The notes below the pieces were generated by a model. It made no database searches, was not told where the DNA came from, and worked only from the letters and a program-made list of their open reading frames with translations. Made by a program: the position numbers and the translations under genes. Below are positions 26,296 to 33,995 of a DNA stretch of 64,000 bases, piece after piece. This DNA comes from Negativibacillus massiliensis (GTDB taxonomy: Bacteria; Bacillota; Clostridia; Oscillospirales; Ruminococcaceae). Every line of letters begins with the position of its first letter. Position 1 is the stretch's first letter. The stretch covers positions 248,001 to 312,000 of the forward strand of contig NZ_FTRU01000007.1 in NCBI RefSeq assembly GCF_900148495.1, written 5' to 3'.

Positions 26296-26799
26296 TTATG
26301 TATTCTGTTGTTCTTTGCGTTCCTTGCTCAGAAAATAGAGAATGAAGATCGGTCCGCAAATCAAGGTTGCAAGAATCGTGTAGGTAAGCCTTTTCTGCGG
26401 TACATAGCGGGAGAAGAACAGATAGTACAGAAGAAAGGCGATTGCAAGACTAAACGGAGTGTAAAAGATGCTCCAGAGGTTTTCCAGCTGGGGAACAAAC
26501 AGGGTTATGATCATGTCGATTGCATATCCGCCGAGCGTCAGCAGGCAGAAGGAAATGTGCGAAAAACGCTGATAGAGCGGGGGAACATCCGGCAGCATGG
26601 CATTGATGAATCTTCCTGTCTGATAGACATTCAGAATCGGGACAAAGGACATCCACGGGGAGGGAACGCCGTAGCGTACCGCCAGATTATAAAAGGCGAT
26701 GGCGTTGATCAGATAGATGACCAGGACTAACAGCAGCAAAAACAGAAACAGGGCGGTCAGCTCACTGGGAAGCATGGATGACAGGTAACCTTGCAACAT
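26296..26799 (-). CDS. Small integral membrane protein, paralogue of the convergent gene
   Basis: A 167-residue protein with about four hydrophobic segments. After the first segment (TALFLFLLLLVLVIYLI), AFYNLAVRYGVPSPWMSFVPILNVYQTGRFI aligns by eye with the same region of the protein encoded at 25754-26209. The ATG at 26799 has AAAGGAAG seven bases upstream; a longer frame adds 16 residues without a ribosome binding site. Function unknown. Tail-to-tail placement of two paralogues suggests an inverted duplication followed by divergence. Confidence 0.72.
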   Translation of the reverse strand: MLQGYLSSMLPSELTALFLFLLLLVLVIYLINAIAFYNLAVRYGVPSPWMSFVPILNVYQTGRFINAMLPDVPPLYQRFSHISFCLLTLGGYAIDMIITLFVPQLENLWSIFYTPFSLAIAFLLYYLFFSRYVPQKRLTYTILATLICGPIFILYFLSKERKEQQNT

Positions 26800-26923
26800 A
26801 AAAACACTTCCTTTCGCAGGATATTCTGAATATGACAATTGTATCATAAATGCAGAATAAATTCTATTTCCTGTGAGGAGAAGTTTTTCTGTTTCTTTTA
26901 TGGATTTTAGAGAAAAGCAAAAA

Positions 26924-26957
26924 TGGCTCTAACCGAAAAAGGTCAGAGCCGTTATGT
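26924..26957 (-). terminator. Terminator of the YycJ-like gene
   Basis: On the minus strand GGCTCTGACC, loop TTTTTC, GGTTAGAGCC, then ATTTTTGCTTTTC. Confidence 0.75.
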
Positions 26958-26959
26958 TT

Positions 26960-27844
26960 TTATAGAGCGGGGGACGGAGCAGCAGCGGCAGTCCAACCCG
27001 GTTTGAGCAGAAGGTTTGCAGCCGGTGCATCCGGAGAGTCAGAAAGCAGAATCGGGATGCTTGGTTCACTGCGGCGCGCCACCTGAAGGGTGAAGTCGCG
27101 ATCTTCCACAAAGCCTGCCTGAGACAAAGCCTGATGTGCTGCCTGATGGGCAAGCAGCTCCATGTTGTTGTTTTTGCTCAGGTGTCCCAGTACAAAGTGA
27201 CGGGTTCCCTGCGCGGCAAGTCCGGTTAAAGCAGTAGCACAATCACCGTTAGAAAGGTGACCGTTCTGAGACTGGATGCGGCGCTTGAGGTAATAAGGAT
27301 AATCGGAAACGCGGATCATGCCCTCATCGTAGTTAGACTCCAGCATGACCACCTGACAGCCGCAGAGTCCCTGCTGTACCTGTGGGGTATAGACACCAAG
27401 GTCGGTTGCGACACCGACCGAGATCTCGTCGTTGTGTTTGTCCAGAAAGGTGAAGCGGTAGCCGAGGCTTCCCACACTGTCATGAGAGGTTGGGAAGGGG
27501 CTGACCTGCATCTGGTCGACATAAAATCCGTCCGGGTTTGCCTCATACAGAGGGAGATCTTCGGGAAGCTTTACATTCTCTCGGATGAAATCCAGCACCT
27601 CACGGGAGGCAAAAAGCGGGACGGGATATTTTTTTAAAAAGACCGCAAGGCCTTTGATATGATCGGAATGTTCGTGGGTAATGAGGATGGCGGAGAGATC
27701 TTTTGGATCGACGTCAAGGGAAGAAAGGGCAGTGACAGCTGCGCGGCAGCTGACGCCTAGGTCGATGAGGACCTTTGTTTTTCCCGAGTCTAGATAGACA
27801 CAATTTCCGCTGCTTCCGCTGTAAAGCGGGCAAAACAGTGCCAT
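26960..27844 (-). CDS. MBL-fold metallo-hydrolase (YycJ/WalJ family)
   Basis: A 294-residue metallo-beta-lactamase-fold hydrolase. The typical YycJ start PLYSGSSGNCVYLDSGKTKVLIDLG is followed by the zinc motif THEHSDH, a further ligand in PTSHDSVGS, an Asp in GVATDLG, and LGHLSKNNN near the end. Family members act as 5'-3' exonuclease-like phosphodiesterases, reported to coordinate cell division and replication. The usual walRK neighbours are absent. The ATG at 27844 has AAAGGAG six bases upstream. The C-terminal 40 residues are Ala/Pro-rich and variable. Confidence 0.88.
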   Translation of the reverse strand: MALFCPLYSGSSGNCVYLDSGKTKVLIDLGVSCRAAVTALSSLDVDPKDLSAILITHEHSDHIKGLAVFLKKYPVPLFASREVLDFIRENVKLPEDLPLYEANPDGFYVDQMQVSPFPTSHDSVGSLGYRFTFLDKHNDEISVGVATDLGVYTPQVQQGLCGCQVVMLESNYDEGMIRVSDYPYYLKRRIQSQNGHLSNGDCATALTGLAAQGTRHFVLGHLSKNNNMELLAHQAAHQALSQAGFVEDRDFTLQVARRSEPSIPILLSDSPDAPAANLLLKPGWTAAAAPSPAL

Positions 27845-27959
27845 GGAAAGCTCCTTTCTTATGGTGGGGGTAAGTTTTATCTGCAAAGAATTTTATCACA
27901 GGATGGGGGGATTGGCAAGGGGGCAGGACAATGTTGCAGTTTGAGCAGGAATGCATATA

Positions 27960-28455
27960 CACTCTGCCTCAAACCAGAGTTTCAGCAAGTCTTCTACTTT
28001 GTAGAGCTACGCGCTCCACACCACGCCTACTTTCTTTGTAAAAGAAAAGTTAAACTTCGTTTAACTACCAAAGGTACACCAAAAACCTCCTGGTTTTTGG
28101 ATTTCCAGCAGAAGGGGGAGTTCCCCCTTCGATCCCCCCGGTGAGTTATGAAACTTTTGTGATAGATAAGGGGGAGCGTGACCGCTTTGCGGTTACTGCA
28201 GGAAGGGATGGTTTTAGTTAGGAAAGCAAACTGGTTTTGCTTTCCATCCCTCGGAAAATCGAATGAAATTCGATTTTCATGGTGACGGCGCATCATTCTG
28301 ATTTGCGCCGCCTGCTTTAACCGTCACCTGCCCCAGGGGATATCTAAGGGGAATCCCTTAGATACGCTTTTGGTTCCTTTTCTCGTAAAAGAAAAGGAAC
28401 CGCGGGAGTGGGCTGCGTAAGCCCACATAGAAAATAGTTCACAGCTTCAAGCTGG
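27960..28455. repeat. Mosaic hairpin repeat region 5
   Basis: No gene over about 500 bases. Modules, left to right: an AGAGCTACGCGCTCC element (near 28002), TTTCTTTGTAAAAGAAA, CCAAAAACCTCCTGGTTTTTGG (near 28079), GGGGGAGTTCCCCC, GACCGCTTTGCGGTTACTGC (near 28180), AAGGGGAATCCCTT (near 28347), TCCTTTTCTCGTAAAAGAAA (near 28376), GGGCTGCGTAAGCCC (near 28409) and the CAGCTTCAAGCTGG palindrome (near 28441). The same modules recur in regions 6 to 8 and 13. Confidence 0.75.
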
Positions 28456-28457
28456 CG

Positions 28458-28940
28458 CTACTTGTGGTATTTGGAGTTGTTGTTGATGCTGCATGCACGG
28501 TAGATCTGCTCCAACAGCATAACCCGCGCCAGCTGATGTGGAAAGGTCATCCGCGACATGGATAACTTAAAATCAGCCCGCTGCTTTACCTCATCGGATA
28601 ATCCCCAGGAGCCGCCGATGATAAAGCTTAACTGGCTCATTCCGCGGTTTTGCACCTGCGTGAAGGTCTCGGCAAGATCCTCGGAGGAAAGCATTTTGCC
28701 TTCGATGCACATCGCCACCACATAGCTCTGCGGTGCGATTTTGGCTAGGATGCTCTGTCCTTCCTGCTGGATGCAGTTTGCAATGTGCGCATCCGAAGGG
28801 TTTTGCGGCATCTTGTATTCAGGCAATTCGAAAATTTGCAGTTTGCAGTAGGAACCAAGCCGCTTTGCATATTCTTCGCAGGCGCGGCGCAGATAGTCCT
28901 CTTTGAGCTTTCCAACGGTAATCAGGTCAATTTTGAGCAT
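28458..28940 (-). CDS. rlmH: 23S rRNA pseudouridine-1915 N3-methyltransferase
   Basis: A 160-residue SPOUT-class methyltransferase that methylates pseudouridine 1915 in helix 69 of 23S rRNA on assembled ribosomes. It starts LKIDLITVGKLKEDYLRRACEEYAKRL, carries the SAM-binding knot FIIGGSWGLSDEV, and ends with the signature EQIYRACSINNNSKYHK. The ATG at 28940 has GGAAAGGA upstream, so the six extra N-terminal residues of the longer frame are not used. The comM gene lies 24 bases upstream on the same strand, so the two may be co-transcribed. Confidence 0.96.
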   Translation of the reverse strand: MLKIDLITVGKLKEDYLRRACEEYAKRLGSYCKLQIFELPEYKMPQNPSDAHIANCIQQEGQSILAKIAPQSYVVAMCIEGKMLSSEDLAETFTQVQNRGMSQLSFIIGGSWGLSDEVKQRADFKLSMSRMTFPHQLARVMLLEQIYRACSINNNSKYHK

Positions 28941-28964
28941 AGTGTGATTCCTTTCCAAAAAGAG

Positions 28965-30509
28965 TTAAAGCGAGTAGTCCTCGTACCAGTATTTCTGGTC
29001 GAGCGTGCGGTAGGCGAGTGCCTCGGCAATCTGCGGTTTGTCGATCACTTGCTGATGGGCAAGGTCGGCGATGGTGCGCGATACCTTGAGGATGCGGTCA
29101 TAGGCGCGGGCGCTCATCCCCATCGAGTCAAAGGCGCGGCGCAGAAACTGCTGTGCCTGTTCGGTGGTCGGGCAGTAAGTCCCAAGACTTCCGGCAGGGA
29201 TGCGGGCGTTGCAGGTGATGGAGGTGCCCGAAAAGCGTTCGTGCTGAATCTTTCGGGCAGCTTCGACCCTTGCGCGGACCTGTGCGGAGCTTTCCTCGTG
29301 GCTTTCTCCGGTAAGGGAGGAAAACTCGAGCGGCGCTACCTCGACATGAAGGTCAATGCGGTCCAGAAGCGGACCGGAGATGCGGGAGATGTATTTTTGT
29401 ACTGCATGGGGCGAGCAGGTGCAGGCGATTTTGGGGTGCCCCCGATAGCCGCAGGGACAGGGATTCATCGCAGCCACAAACATCATCGAGCAGGGATAGG
29501 TTACGCGGGAGGTGGCGCGGGAGATGGTAACCTGGTTGTCCTCGATGGGCTGGCGCAGAACCTCCAGTGCCTGCCGCTGGAATTCGGGCAGCTCATCCAG
29601 AAAGAGCACACCGTTGTGTGCAAGGGAGATCTCTCCGGGAACGGGACTGGAGCCGCCGCCGGTCAGTCCTGCGGGGGAAACGGTGTGGTGCGGGGAACGA
29701 AACGGTCGGGTGGACAGAATAGGATGGTCAGGGGAGAGCATCCCAGCCACCGAGTAGATACGGGTGGTTTCGATTGCTTCCCGGAAGCTGAGCTTTGGCA
29801 GGATGGAGGGCAGGCGCTTTGCCAGCATACTTTTGCCGGTTCCGGGCGGGCCGATGAGCAGCAGGTTATGTCCGCCGGCAGCAGCGATTTCCAGAGCGCG
29901 CTTTGCAAAGTGCTGACCGCGCACATCGGCAAGGTCGTTTTCAAATTGATTTGCACCTGAAAGGATGAGCAGCGGATCAAACTCCACCGGTGTGATGGGG
30001 GGGCTTCCATTGAGGTGGGCAAGCAGTGCGGTAATGTCAGAGACCGGATAGACAGTAAGCCCCTCGACGATGGAGGCTTCCTTTGCGTTTTCTTCCGGCA
30101 CAAAAAAGGCAGGGATGCCGTCAGCTTTTGCCCGCAGCGCCATCGAGAGCACGCCGTTGACTGGACGAATCTGTCCGGAAAGGCTTAGTTCCCCCACAAA
30201 GGCGGCATCCTCCGGCAGGGAGGAAAGCTGATTGGTGGCGGCAAGCACCGCAAGAAAGATGGGAAGGTCAAATGCAGGGCCAAATTTTCGCTGGCTTGCA
30301 GGGGCAAGGTTTACTGTGATTCTGCCCGCCGGAAGCTCGTAGCCGCAAAGTCGGATGGAGGACTGCACCCGCAGACGGGATTCCTTGATGGCAGCATCGG
30401 GCAATCCGACAATGTCAAATCCCGGCATGGCACGCCCGAAGGTCGCCTCCACTGTGACCGGAAAAGCGTCGATTCCGTCGATGCCGTAACTTTTCAGACA
30501 GCTGTACAT
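28965..30509 (-). CDS. comM: ComM/YifB-family Mg-chelatase-like AAA ATPase
   Basis: A 514-residue hexameric ATPase. The N-terminal Lon-protease-like domain (SYGIDGIDAFPVTVEATFGRAMPGFDIVGLPD) is followed by the ATPase core with Walker A LIGPPGTGKSMLAKRLP, Walker B NGVLFLDELPEF and the MNPCPCGYRGHP cysteine insertion. The C-terminal Mg-chelatase domain completes the protein. Family members act as branch-migration helicases during natural transformation, though many non-competent Firmicutes also carry them. The ATG at 30509 has GGAGG eight bases upstream. Confidence 0.94.
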   Translation of the reverse strand: MYSCLKSYGIDGIDAFPVTVEATFGRAMPGFDIVGLPDAAIKESRLRVQSSIRLCGYELPAGRITVNLAPASQRKFGPAFDLPIFLAVLAATNQLSSLPEDAAFVGELSLSGQIRPVNGVLSMALRAKADGIPAFFVPEENAKEASIVEGLTVYPVSDITALLAHLNGSPPITPVEFDPLLILSGANQFENDLADVRGQHFAKRALEIAAAGGHNLLLIGPPGTGKSMLAKRLPSILPKLSFREAIETTRIYSVAGMLSPDHPILSTRPFRSPHHTVSPAGLTGGGSSPVPGEISLAHNGVLFLDELPEFQRQALEVLRQPIEDNQVTISRATSRVTYPCSMMFVAAMNPCPCGYRGHPKIACTCSPHAVQKYISRISGPLLDRIDLHVEVAPLEFSSLTGESHEESSAQVRARVEAARKIQHERFSGTSITCNARIPAGSLGTYCPTTEQAQQFLRRAFDSMGMSARAYDRILKVSRTIADLAHQQVIDKPQIAEALAYRTLDQKYWYEDYSL

Positions 30510-30739
30510 AAAACAGTCCTCCCCCACAAAAAACTGACTTTATTATAGCATTTTATGCAGGAAAGGAGTAGTCTCAAAGAGCAAAAGAGGGAAAATATGG
30601 AAAATTTATTTTTGCATGCAACAAAAAAAGAAAAAAGCAAACACTTTAAAAGGAGCCGATAGTTAAAAATTGCACAAAATCTGCGCCGGACGGGCAGGCG
30701 ATTTCTTTGTTTTGAAGGGCGAAGTTGGCCGGTTTTGGC

Positions 30740-30767
30740 TTGCAATCAGGCTGGTTTATGATATAAT
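30740..30767 (+). promoter_or_regulatory. Promoter of the corA transcript
   Basis: TTGCAA, 16-base spacer, TATAAT. Transcription would begin near 30774, giving a leader of about 145 bases before corA that includes the short leader reading frame. The 230 bases upstream (30510-30739) hold no gene or repeat. Confidence 0.7.
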
Positions 30768-30819
30768 AAGACTGTTATGGAGATTTTTTAAAAGAGAATA
30801 ACTTAAAGAGGTGAGTATT

Positions 30820-30900
30820 TTGAACCCTGACCCGTTAGGTTGTTGGTCATTTAGCAGAAAAACAAGATTCGGGACAGGATTCAAGACCGTTCTGTCCTGA
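30820..30900 (+). CDS. Putative Mg2+-responsive leader peptide upstream of corA
   Basis: A 26-codon frame starting with TTG, four bases after AAAGAGGTGAG, a strong ribosome binding site. The peptide begins MNPDPLGCWS and continues with a basic second half (RKTRFGTGFK), ending at TGA 19 bases before the corA start. An Asn-Pro-Asp-Pro start is close to the Glu-Pro-Asp-Pro of enterobacterial MgtL, where the Pro/acidic run destabilises the translating ribosome at low Mg2+. The last third of the frame forms a ten-base-pair hairpin (TTCGGGACAG at 30868-30877 with CTGTCCTGAA at 30892-30901) directly ahead of the corA ribosome binding site, so leader translation could control corA initiation. A GTG nine bases upstream in the same frame is an alternative start. 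Function is inferred, not shown. Confidence 0.6.
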   Translation: MNPDPLGCWSFSRKTRFGTGFKTVLS

Positions 30901-30919
30901 AGTTGGGAGGAAGCCGGCC

Positions 30920-31852
30920 GTGCTCAATTTTTATAAAACGATTGATAACCGTGTTCGACCTATTTCGGTTGTCGAGGACGGCTGCTGGGTGTGCGCGATC
31001 TGTCCGACCGAGCAGGAAGTCCGTTATCTGGTCGATATTCTGGGACTGGAACAGGACTTTGTGCGCGCCGCACTGGACGAGGAGGAGAGTTCTCGTGTCG
31101 AGTCGGAGGAAGACCAGACGCTGGTCATCGTGGACGTGCCAACAGCGGAAAAACAAGATGAAGAAAAAACCATTGTTTATTCGACAATGCCAATGGCGAT
31201 TATTACGAACAATCGCTTTATCACCACTGTGTGTCTGAGAGAGAACGCAGTGATTACCGAAATCAGCCAGGGACTGGTGAAGAATATCCAGACCCACTTG
31301 CGGACACAATTTTTATTGAGTATTTTGCTGCGGATCGCGACAAGGTTCCTGCAGTACTTAAAACAGATAGATAAGATTTCTTACACAACCGAAAACCTGC
31401 TGCACAAAACCATGAGGAACAAGGAGCTGGTGCAGATCCTTGGACTGGAAAAATCCCTGGTTTATTTTTCTACGTCACTCAAATCCAACGAGGTCACGCT
31501 GGAAAAGATTCTGCGCGGCCGCATCATCAAGCTGTATGATGAGGATGAAGAGCTTCTGGAAGATGTTATTATCGAGGTCAAGCAGGCAATCGAGATGTGT
31601 TCGATCTATGCAAACGTCCTTTCCAACACGATGGACGCCTTTGCATCGATCATTTCCAACAACCTGAACATCGTGATGAAGGTGCTGACCGCACTGACCA
31701 TCGTGATGGCTCTGCCGAATATGGTATTCGGTCTTTATGGAATGAATGTGGATGGTCTGCCTTATCCGCATTTTTGGTTTACGCTTGCACTGGCAGGGGC
31801 ATTGGTGCTGCTGTGCACGCTGATTCTTTGGAAGAAAGATATGTTTAAGTAA
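30920..31852 (+). CDS. corA: CorA family magnesium channel
   Basis: A 310-residue pentameric divalent-cation channel protein. A cytoplasmic N-terminal funnel domain occupies about residues 1-245. The first transmembrane helix ends in the invariant GMN motif (YGMNVDG, Gly274-Asn276), followed by the short periplasmic loop LPYPHFW and a second helix with a basic tail WKKDMFK. It starts with GTG at 30920, ten bases after GGGAGG. The upstream promoter, leader reading frame and hairpin suggest control by magnesium at the level of translation. Confidence 0.95.
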   Translation: MLNFYKTIDNRVRPISVVEDGCWVCAICPTEQEVRYLVDILGLEQDFVRAALDEEESSRVESEEDQTLVIVDVPTAEKQDEEKTIVYSTMPMAIITNNRFITTVCLRENAVITEISQGLVKNIQTHLRTQFLLSILLRIATRFLQYLKQIDKISYTTENLLHKTMRNKELVQILGLEKSLVYFSTSLKSNEVTLEKILRGRIIKLYDEDEELLEDVIIEVKQAIEMCSIYANVLSNTMDAFASIISNNLNIVMKVLTALTIVMALPNMVFGLYGMNVDGLPYPHFWFTLALAGALVLLCTLILWKKDMFK

Positions 31853-31930
31853 GTTGGATTCAGTTGGATTTAGGGCAGAGGGGCCATTCCTGTGTGGTGG
31901 CGCAAAAACGAAATTTAAGGGGAGTCAGCC

Positions 31931-33214
31931 TTGGAAAAATATGTAATTAACGGCGGAAACGCCCTTCATGGTGAAGTGGAAATCAGCGGAGCAAAGAACG
32001 CAGCGGTTGCAATCATCCCTGCAACTGTTCTGGCACAGGATATCTGTGTCATCGAAAATGTACCAAATATCAGTGATGTCAGCATCCTGTTTCAGATACT
32101 CAGAGATCTTGGCGCAAACGTGCGCTATTTAGCGAAAAACACCGTCGAGATCGACACCAGAAATATCCGCGAGCCAGTTGTTCCTTACGAATCGGCCCGC
32201 CATCTTCGTGCGTCCTACTATTTCCTCGGTGCTTTCCTGGGACGTTTTGGCGAAGCACATGTTTCCCCTCCGGGCGGCTGCAACTTCGGTGTGCGCCCAA
32301 TCGACCAGCACATCAAGGGCTTTGAGGCACTGGGAGCAACCGTTACCACCGATTATGGCTTTATCAACGCACAGAGCGACGAAATGTTCGGCGCACACAT
32401 CTATCTGGATGTTGTGTCGGTTGGTGCTACCGTTAATATTATGCTGGCAGCAGTCCGTGCAAAGGGTCTGACCATTCTGGAAAATGCTGCAAAAGAGCCG
32501 CACATCGTTGACCTTGCAAACTTCTTAAACTCGATGGGCGCTGATATCCGTGGTGCAGGTACCGACGTGATCAAGATTCACGGCGTAGACATTATGCACG
32601 GCACAAACTATCCGATTATCCCGGACCAGATTGAGGCTGGAACCTATATGACCATCGCTGCTGCTACCGGTGGAGATGTACTGATTAAAAATGTTATTCC
32701 AAAGCATCTGGAAGCTATCACTGACAAGCTGATTCAGGCTGGCTGCGAGATCGAGGAATATGATGATTCGATTCGTGTGCGCCGCACCGGCGTGCTCAAC
32801 AAAACAAACGTTAAGACTCTGCCGCATCCGGGCTTCCCGACCGACATGCAGCCGCAGATGACCACCCTGCTTTCAATTGCACAGGGTACCAGCATCGTGA
32901 CGGAGGGCGTGTGGGACAACCGCTTTAAGTATGTGGACGAGCTGCACCGTATGGGCGCAAAGATTCAGGTAGACGGCAAGGTAGCCGTTGTAGAGGGCGT
33001 AGAGCAGCTTTCGGGTGCACAGGTCAAAGCTTTGGACCTGCGTGCAGGAGTAGCTCTTGTACAGGCTGCACTGAGCGCAAAAGGCACTTCTGAGATTGAG
33101 GATATCCACTGGGTGGAACGCGGATACGAGGATCTGATCGGCAAATTGCAGAAGATCGGCGCGGACATCAAAAAGGTGACCATTCCAGACGGAGCCTTTG
33201 CAAAGAACGCATAA
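31931..33214 (+). CDS. murA: UDP-N-acetylglucosamine 1-carboxyvinyltransferase
   Basis: A 427-residue enzyme of the first committed step of peptidoglycan synthesis: it transfers enolpyruvate from PEP to UDP-GlcNAc. The active-site loop has the Cys (PPGGCNFGVRP, Cys117) that is the fosfomycin target, so the native enzyme is predicted to be sensitive. Lys22 in SGAKNAA binds substrate, and the C-terminal ALVQAALSAKGTSEI region is typical. Translation starts at a TTG with GGGGAG six bases upstream; no better ATG exists nearby. It follows corA after 78 bases without a terminator and ends at a strong one. Confidence 0.96.
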   Translation: MEKYVINGGNALHGEVEISGAKNAAVAIIPATVLAQDICVIENVPNISDVSILFQILRDLGANVRYLAKNTVEIDTRNIREPVVPYESARHLRASYYFLGAFLGRFGEAHVSPPGGCNFGVRPIDQHIKGFEALGATVTTDYGFINAQSDEMFGAHIYLDVVSVGATVNIMLAAVRAKGLTILENAAKEPHIVDLANFLNSMGADIRGAGTDVIKIHGVDIMHGTNYPIIPDQIEAGTYMTIAAATGGDVLIKNVIPKHLEAITDKLIQAGCEIEEYDDSIRVRRTGVLNKTNVKTLPHPGFPTDMQPQMTTLLSIAQGTSIVTEGVWDNRFKYVDELHRMGAKIQVDGKVAVVEGVEQLSGAQVKALDLRAGVALVQAALSAKGTSEIEDIHWVERGYEDLIGKLQKIGADIKKVTIPDGAFAKNA

Positions 33215-33227
33215 TCAATGAAAAAGA

Positions 33228-33262
33228 AAAAGGGTATGGGAAGAAATTCCCATACCCTTTTG
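33228..33262 (+). terminator. Terminator after murA
   Basis: AAAAGGGTATGGG and CCCATACCCTTTT stem with T run, 15 bases after the stop codon. Confidence 0.9.
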
Positions 33263-33399
33263 TGCTGTATGCCAAAATGATAGATGTGTGCCAAGACAGA
33301 GTGCAGGCTCAGTTTGAGGAATGCCAGGAAAGGGTAAATTCAGTGTATGACAATCACCCAAACCACCACGCTGACGCATTTGGAAGAACTGCTGAGATC

Positions 33400-33995
33400 T
33401 GCCAGTTTACTATGTGGGCTTACGCAGCCCACCCCTGCGCCAGCTTGAAGCTGGACACTGTTCGCCTACGGCGCAAAGATGGGTAGTTCGGACAATGACG
33501 CAAAACTTTATTTTTCCACAATTTATAACATTATCCTGTCTCCACAGTCACTCCGTGACGTTCCCCCTCGTTTACCACGAAAGTTTCATGCATCATTGGG
33601 GGGATCGAAGGGGGCAGGGCAATGTTTTAGTTTTAGCAGAAATAACCTTAGCAGTCATTGCCCCTGAGAATCTCGCAAAGCTCGATTCTCCGCTGGGGGT
33701 GTCGAGAGGGGGCAGCGCCCCCTTCTGTTGGAGGTCAAGGAACCAAGAGGTTCCTTGTGAATCTTTGGTAGTTAAACGAAGTTTAACTTTTCTTTTACAA
33801 AGAAAGTATCCCCGGGGTGCAGGGGCGGGGAGCCACCCTGCAAAAGAAACAGGTTTACTGAAAGTAAATTAAGGACAAATAACATTTGGGATTATACTCC
33901 AAACGGCAGCTTGTAAAAACGAAAGTTTCCCTGTGTGCTGAAGCTGAAATCCTGCAGTATACCAGAGTGCGAAATAGTGACCAGCTTCAAGCTGG
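33400..33995. repeat. Mosaic hairpin repeat region 6
   Basis: About 600 non-coding bases. Modules include GGGCTTACGCAGCCC (near 33417), CCAGCTTGAAGCTGG (near 33439), CACTCCGTGACGTTCCCCCT (near 33547), GAGAATCTCGCAAAGCTCGA (near 33667), GGGGGCAGCGCCCCC (near 33709), AAGGAACCAAGAGGTTCCTT (near 33738), TTTCTTTTACAAAGAAA (near 33790), CCCCGGGGTGCAGGGGCGGG (near 33811), and CCAGCTTCAAGCTGG at the junction with the cls gene. Short peptides predicted across it are translations of these modules. Confidence 0.75.

Noticed and set aside
28785-29960. 391-codon plus-strand frame opposite comM
   Set aside because: Shadow frame; comM has complete Walker and Lon-like motifs on the other strand.
30774-30920. 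M-box (ykoK) magnesium riboswitch upstream of corA
   Set aside because: A short CCGTTAGGT stretch recalls the M-box, but the rest of the conserved core is missing and the leader is too short. A covariance search with RF00380 would settle it.
33414-33872. 152-codon frame and other short frames inside the mosaic repeat regions
   Set aside because: They are translations of palindromic modules, recur in different frames in other copies, and have no ribosome binding sites.
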